64,000 nucleotides of DNA from Enterococcus lacertideformus. Lineage in GTDB: Bacteria > Bacillota > Bacilli > Lactobacillales > Enterococcaceae. Both the position numbers and the translations under genes were made by a program. Shown here piece by piece: positions 61,504 through 64,000 of the stretch (positions are counted from its first letter, which is position 1; each line of letters begins with the position of its first letter). The notes under the pieces were generated by a model. It did not search any database and was not told the DNA's origin. It worked only from the letters and a program-made list of their open reading frames with translations. The stretch spans positions 367,264-431,263 of the forward strand of contig JADAKE010000016.1 of assembly GCA_015680865.1 (NCBI GenBank), given 5' to 3'.

Positions 61504-61868
61504 GGGGACGTTACGGATTCGACAGGCACAGTTCGAGCTTGAATTGCGTTTCGTAGGTTACGTCTACGTTAAAACGTTACAGTTAAATATAACTGCTAAA
61601 AACGAAAACAACTCTTACGCTTTAGCTGCCTAAAAACAGTTAGCGTAGATCCTCTCGGCATCGCCCATGTGCTCGAGTAAGGGTCTCAAATCTAGTGGGA
61701 TACGTATCATCTTTCCGTCTGTAAGTTGATAAAGATATCATCAGACTAGCGATACAGACTGCCTGTCACTCGGTAAGCTGTAAAGCGAAACCTTAAATGA
61801 GATGACTATGAACGTAGATTTTTAAGTGGCGATGTGTTTGGACGCGGGTTCGACTCCCGCCGTCTCCA
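61504..61868 (+). ncRNA. ssrA: Transfer-messenger RNA
   Basis: Rescues stalled ribosomes. The tRNA-like ends are GGGGACGTTACGG at the 5' end and GGTTCGACTCCCGCCGTCTC plus CA at the 3' end (T arm GTTCGACTC). The tag frame at 61595-61633 reads AKNENNSYALAA then TAA, the tag of the E. faecium group; E. faecalis has Phe in place of Tyr. CCA is not encoded. Confidence 0.97.
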
Positions 61869-61979
61869 TTATTGTATGGTTGAGACAAACAAATACTTCC
61901 TGAAAAGTAGAGAAATGCAAAAGTTTTTGCATTCGCAAAATACAATTTTCAATAGCAGTAATAATCAATAAATCCCGTT

Positions 61980-62004
61980 CCTCTCATTTTTGAGAGGTTT
62001 TTTT
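61980..62004 (+). terminator. Terminator downstream of ssrA
   Basis: CCTCTCA-TTTT-TGAGAGG followed by seven T. Confidence 0.85.
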
Positions 62005-62028
62005 AAATTAATACATAAAAACCATTGA

Positions 62029-62051
62029 TTTAATACGCATAGCGTATTAAA
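62029..62051. promoter_or_regulatory. Perfect palindromic operator of the small cassette
   Basis: TTTAATACGC-ATA-GCGTATTAAA, a 10-bp perfect inverted repeat 24 bases before the first small ORF. It is a likely binding site for the Cro-like protein of the cassette. Confidence 0.65.
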
Positions 62052-62075
62052 ATATATACATAAGGAGGTGAAAAA

Positions 62076-62165
62076 ATGCTAGATGATATAGAAAAAGCCG
62101 TCAATATTGTTTTTCTCTTTCTAAGTAGTGTGTGGCTACTCAAGAAAATCAATAAAGACGACTAA
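62076..62165 (+). CDS. 29-residue membrane peptide, first gene of the cassette
   Basis: MLDDIEKAVNIVFLFLSSVW then LLKKINKDD: acidic start, one helix, basic and acidic end. AAGGAGGTG lies six bases before the ATG. A perfect GAGGGGCT-A-AGCCCCTC hairpin follows at once. Unknown family; tiny size and operon context suggest a toxin- or bacteriocin-like peptide or a regulatory membrane peptide. Confidence 0.6.
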   Translation: MLDDIEKAVNIVFLFLSSVWLLKKINKDD

Positions 62166-62171
62166 CTAATT

Positions 62172-62188
62172 GAGGGGCTAAGCCCCTC
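62172..62188 (+). terminator. Intercistronic hairpin in the cassette
   Basis: GAGGGGCT and AGCCCCTC, 8-bp perfect stem with a one-base centre and no strong T-run; it may stop part of the transcripts or protect the first ORF's message. Confidence 0.6.
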
Positions 62189-62207
62189 TCTCTAATATTA
62201 TTTTAGC

Positions 62208-62366
62208 ATGAAAATTATGAAAAAGAAATACATCTATATTTTAGCGCTGGTGCTTGTAGTTTTTAACCTTGTATTTACAATAGCAAATTGGCACGCCCCT
62301 TTGTTTTCTAGCGTTGTAAATGTAATGATGATTGCACTCTTAGCTCATGATATTACTAAGAAATAG
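62208..62366 (+). CDS. 52-residue membrane peptide, second gene of the cassette
   Basis: MKIMKKKYIYILALVLVVFN then LVFTIANWHAPLFSSVVNVM and MIALLAHDITKK. Two membrane helices. No good ribosome binding site is near the first ATG, and the second ATG (MKKKY) is possible. It ends 15 bases before the HTH gene. Could be an immunity or partner protein to the 29-residue peptide; that is inference. Confidence 0.55.
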   Translation: MKIMKKKYIYILALVLVVFNLVFTIANWHAPLFSSVVNVMMIALLAHDITKK

Positions 62367-62381
62367 AAATAAGGTGATGAC

Positions 62382-62606
62382 GTGAATTGGTTTGATCAGT
62401 ATAAGAAAGATTTTGGATTTGAAAGTAACTACCAAATTAGTAAAAAAATAGGTATTACCGCAAGCAGTCTAACTCGTTTGAACAACTCAAGGGATTGGAA
62501 AAATGTCAAAATTGGTACGCTGATTTTATTAGCGGGAGCAATAGATAAAAATTTGGATGAATTGGTTGAATATTTGAGCAATCAAAAAAAGCACTCAGTC
62601 AAATAA
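62382..62606 (+). CDS. Cro/CI-like helix-turn-helix protein, third gene of the cassette
   Basis: It is 74 residues with a Cro-type HTH NYQISKKIGITASSLTRLNN (residues 17-36) followed by IGTLILLAGAIDKNLDELVEY. GTG start behind AAGGTGATGAC. It probably binds the palindrome at 62029. Phage- or plasmid-like regulator; its linkage to two tiny membrane proteins after ssrA is the interesting part. Confidence 0.8.
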   Translation: MNWFDQYKKDFGFESNYQISKKIGITASSLTRLNNSRDWKNVKIGTLILLAGAIDKNLDELVEYLSNQKKHSVK

Positions 62607-62623
62607 CCGGCTGAGCGCTTTTG
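62589..62623 (+). terminator. Terminator of the cassette
   Basis: AAGCACTCAG and CTGAGCGCTT pair with one mismatch around TCAAATAACCGG, followed by TTGC. It overlaps the last codons of the HTH gene. Confidence 0.7.
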
Positions 62624-62868
62624 CTTTATAATTTATTTATGTTCACTCATCCCCAAAAGCTCAGCACCTATTCACAGAATTTGGTTGAAAGAATAAAATT
62701 AATAGACAAAAGATAAGAGATACTTTTCAATCATCTCGTTGTTTTAACTGATAAAAAACGTATCTCTTATTCTTAATATTTAGTTATAAAAATATTTTAT
62801 AAAAAGCATTAACTGTAATTTAAAATTATGCTTTTACGAACCCTAAATTAGTCTTAACAAATGTTATT

Positions 62869-63091
62869 CTAATCATCTAATTCAAAATCATCCTTATCAA
62901 AATATTTATGTGATCGCTCACCCTCTAAATTTAAGCTTTCTAAACCATTCTTCAGTAGCATTGAATAAACAGTAAGTTCCCAAAAAAACTAAACATAGAA
63001 AAGGAACTGTTATCTTTCTACTTTTAATTATCCCGTATATCAAAAGTGCAAATGCTAAGGTGAAAAATATCATCATAAAAATCAAAAACAA
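62869..63091 (-). pseudogene. Small membrane protein gene, frameshifted
   Basis: TTG behind AGGAGG (seven bases) opens FLIFMMIFFTLAFALLIYGI, then IKSRKITVPFLCLVFLGTYC. A second frame then gives LLKNGLESLNLEGERSHKYF and DKDDFELDD with a stop. The second part reads like a natural acidic C-terminus, so the gene seems shifted by one base near 62965. About 75 residues in all. Not recognised. Confidence 0.5.
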
Positions 63092-63600
63092 TCTTATTCC
63101 TCCTTTATCAATTCGCTTATAGCAGGTTTTATTTAGTTATTGTCTCAACCGAGTTAGTTAAATTTTTTCTTTATATTAATCTAAAAAAAGAAAATATTTT
63201 CCTTTTTTTATAAATCATCCTTTAAAAACACTCAATTTTTGATAACAATAAGAATGTAGCGAAATTAATCACTTAAATAAGTATTAGATTAACTAGTCGA
63301 ATCAGCAAAAAGAAGCTTCATTATTTAGTCACATCTTCTCATTCATTTATGTCCTTACGTAATTTTAGGCTTGTCATACGTGTTTTTTTCATCCTTTGCT
63401 ATTCTTTAAGTTCATGTCTAGCAACTCCCATAACGTTTTTTCATACTACTTTCTCTCCTGCATAACAATATTACATTTTTTTCTTATTGATAAAAGAACT
63501 TTTTTTTATTAATTTTTATAAATAAGTTCAACACCTCCTCTAATCACTATCTCAATCATCATTAGTCTAAGTGAATTTTTTTAGTTGAATAATTCCTCAA
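63092..63600. other. 0.5-kb gap
   Basis: A/T-rich with no frame I can support. Confidence 0.45.
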
Positions 63601-63601
63601 A

Positions 63602-63646
63602 AAAAGAGGCTGGGACAAACGCCTATGAGGGGCATGCCCCTCACCA
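63602..63646. repeat. GGGACAA repeat followed by a palindrome
   Basis: AAAGAGGCTGGGACAAACGCC repeats the loop and arm of the hairpin at 24731-24764, but here the closing arm is replaced by TGAGGGGCATGCCCCTCA, an 18-bp perfect palindrome (63626-63643). Confidence 0.65.
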
Positions 63647-63673
63647 AACAGAATGAAAACAAAAAATATCTAC

Positions 63674-63721
63674 CTACAAGCCACTTCCTGTCATACTAGA
63701 GAGGCCAGAAGTGGCTTGTAG
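63674..63721. repeat. Strong 14-bp hairpin
   Basis: CTACAAGCCACTTC and GAAGTGGCTTGTAG are perfectly complementary with a 20-base loop; no T-run. It lies about 110 bases upstream of a transposase-like fragment. Confidence 0.75.
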
Positions 63722-63830
63722 ATCGATAGCTTATTGAGGTTCTTCTCTACCTTGAGGGACAAACTAGATCATTTTACTTCTTTGCTCCTGTGATTACTCG
63801 TCGCATAAAAAGATCTGTACCAATCATTAG

Positions 63831-64000
63831 GTGTTAGCACAAGGCGTACTAGCTATTTCTCAAGAAAAACCGAATCGAGTCCAAGCCTTTTTCTTTCGTG
63901 TGAGAAAAAATGCTGGACAGAAAAAAGCGGTGGTTGCGACTGTTCATTTATTTTTACGTATTATTTATCGGATGTTTTCCGATCAGTCCCGTTATCATGA
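63831..64000 (+). mobile_element. Probable IS110-family transposase, C-terminal fragment
   Basis: An open frame after a TAG to the window end reads AISQEKPNRVQAFFFRVRKN then AGQKKAVVATVHLFLRIIYR and MFSDQSRYHD. The pattern of a basic FxRVR, a GxKKAVVAT strand and a LLRIIYxML helix is like the C-terminal part of IS110-type transposases. No start or N-terminal DEDD domain is within view. Window end cuts it. Confidence 0.4.

Noticed and set aside
63765..63830. Minus-strand frame ending FMRRVITGAKK
   Set aside because: Protein-like but only about 20 codons between stops; opposite to the transposase-like frame.

Overview
The window is a low-GC, Gram-positive chromosome segment that I read as an Enterococcus of the E. 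faecium group. The evidence is the gene order polC-proS-rseP(eep)-cdsA-uppS-frr-pyrH-tsf-rpsB, an argR/argS plus arginine deiminase cluster, a tmRNA whose tag reads AKNENNSYALAA, enterococcal-looking hairpins around a GGGACAA motif, and AGGAGG-type ribosome binding sites. It begins inside polC and ends in a probable transposase fragment.

Layout. 1-10 kb: replication, translation and envelope housekeeping genes, all on the minus strand. 10.4-17.5 kb: arginine block (argR, argS with a T-box, arcC, arcB, arcA, arcR). 17.6-20.4 kb: t6A tRNA modification and N-acetyltransferases (tsaD, two rimI-like genes, tsaB). 20.5-24 kb: Leloir genes galR, galT, galE. 24.2-27.6 kb: a DUF3042 gene, rhodanese, glucokinase, yqgQ, rhomboid protease and a 5-formyl-THF cyclo-ligase. 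28.1-31.8 kb: a Fur-box-controlled ferric-siderophore ABC system. 31.9-35.5 kb: folA, rpmG, a YdaT-like gene and asnB. 35.5-46.8 kb: an accessory, gene-poor stretch with a tRNA-Ser, a decayed tRNA-Thr, two tyrosine-recombinase remnants, many small ORFs and a type I toxin-antitoxin candidate. 46.9-61.3 kb: pgi, gdhA, an HI0933-family flavoprotein, ebsC, aroD, an RlmI-like methyltransferase, ltaS, an odd ABC-like pair, a two-component system and a HAD phosphatase. 61.5-64 kb: ssrA followed by a small three-gene cassette and insertion debris.

The dominant feature is gene decay. About fifteen genes are interrupted. One class is single-base length changes in mononucleotide runs (arcR, galT, the HxxxC protein, gdhA, HI0933, ebsC, rlmI-like, cof). 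These could be uncorrected assembly errors or slippage in a mismatch-repair-deficient strain. The second class cannot be explained that way: arcC has a nonsense codon, an internal deletion and two frameshifts; one FecCD permease has a large internal deletion plus a stop; folA has a nonsense codon 24 codons before its end; a glycerophosphodiesterase has an internal TAA; a YdaT gene has ATA where ATG is expected; a tRNA-Thr has lost conserved base pairs; and a membrane-protein gene is reduced to its two ends.

Functionally, the arginine deiminase pathway keeps deiminase and ornithine carbamoyltransferase but has lost carbamate kinase and possibly its Crp/Fnr regulator. The siderophore importer lacks one permease. 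Dihydrofolate reductase is probably compromised. The most system-like novelties are (i) convergent overlapping RNAs at 46.0-46.2 kb encoding a 28-residue holin-like toxin and an opposing small RNA, (ii) a palindrome-controlled cassette of two tiny membrane proteins and a Cro-like regulator directly after ssrA, and (iii) a permease with an ABC-ATPase-like partner that has no P-loop. All family assignments are from reading the sequence; no database search was run.
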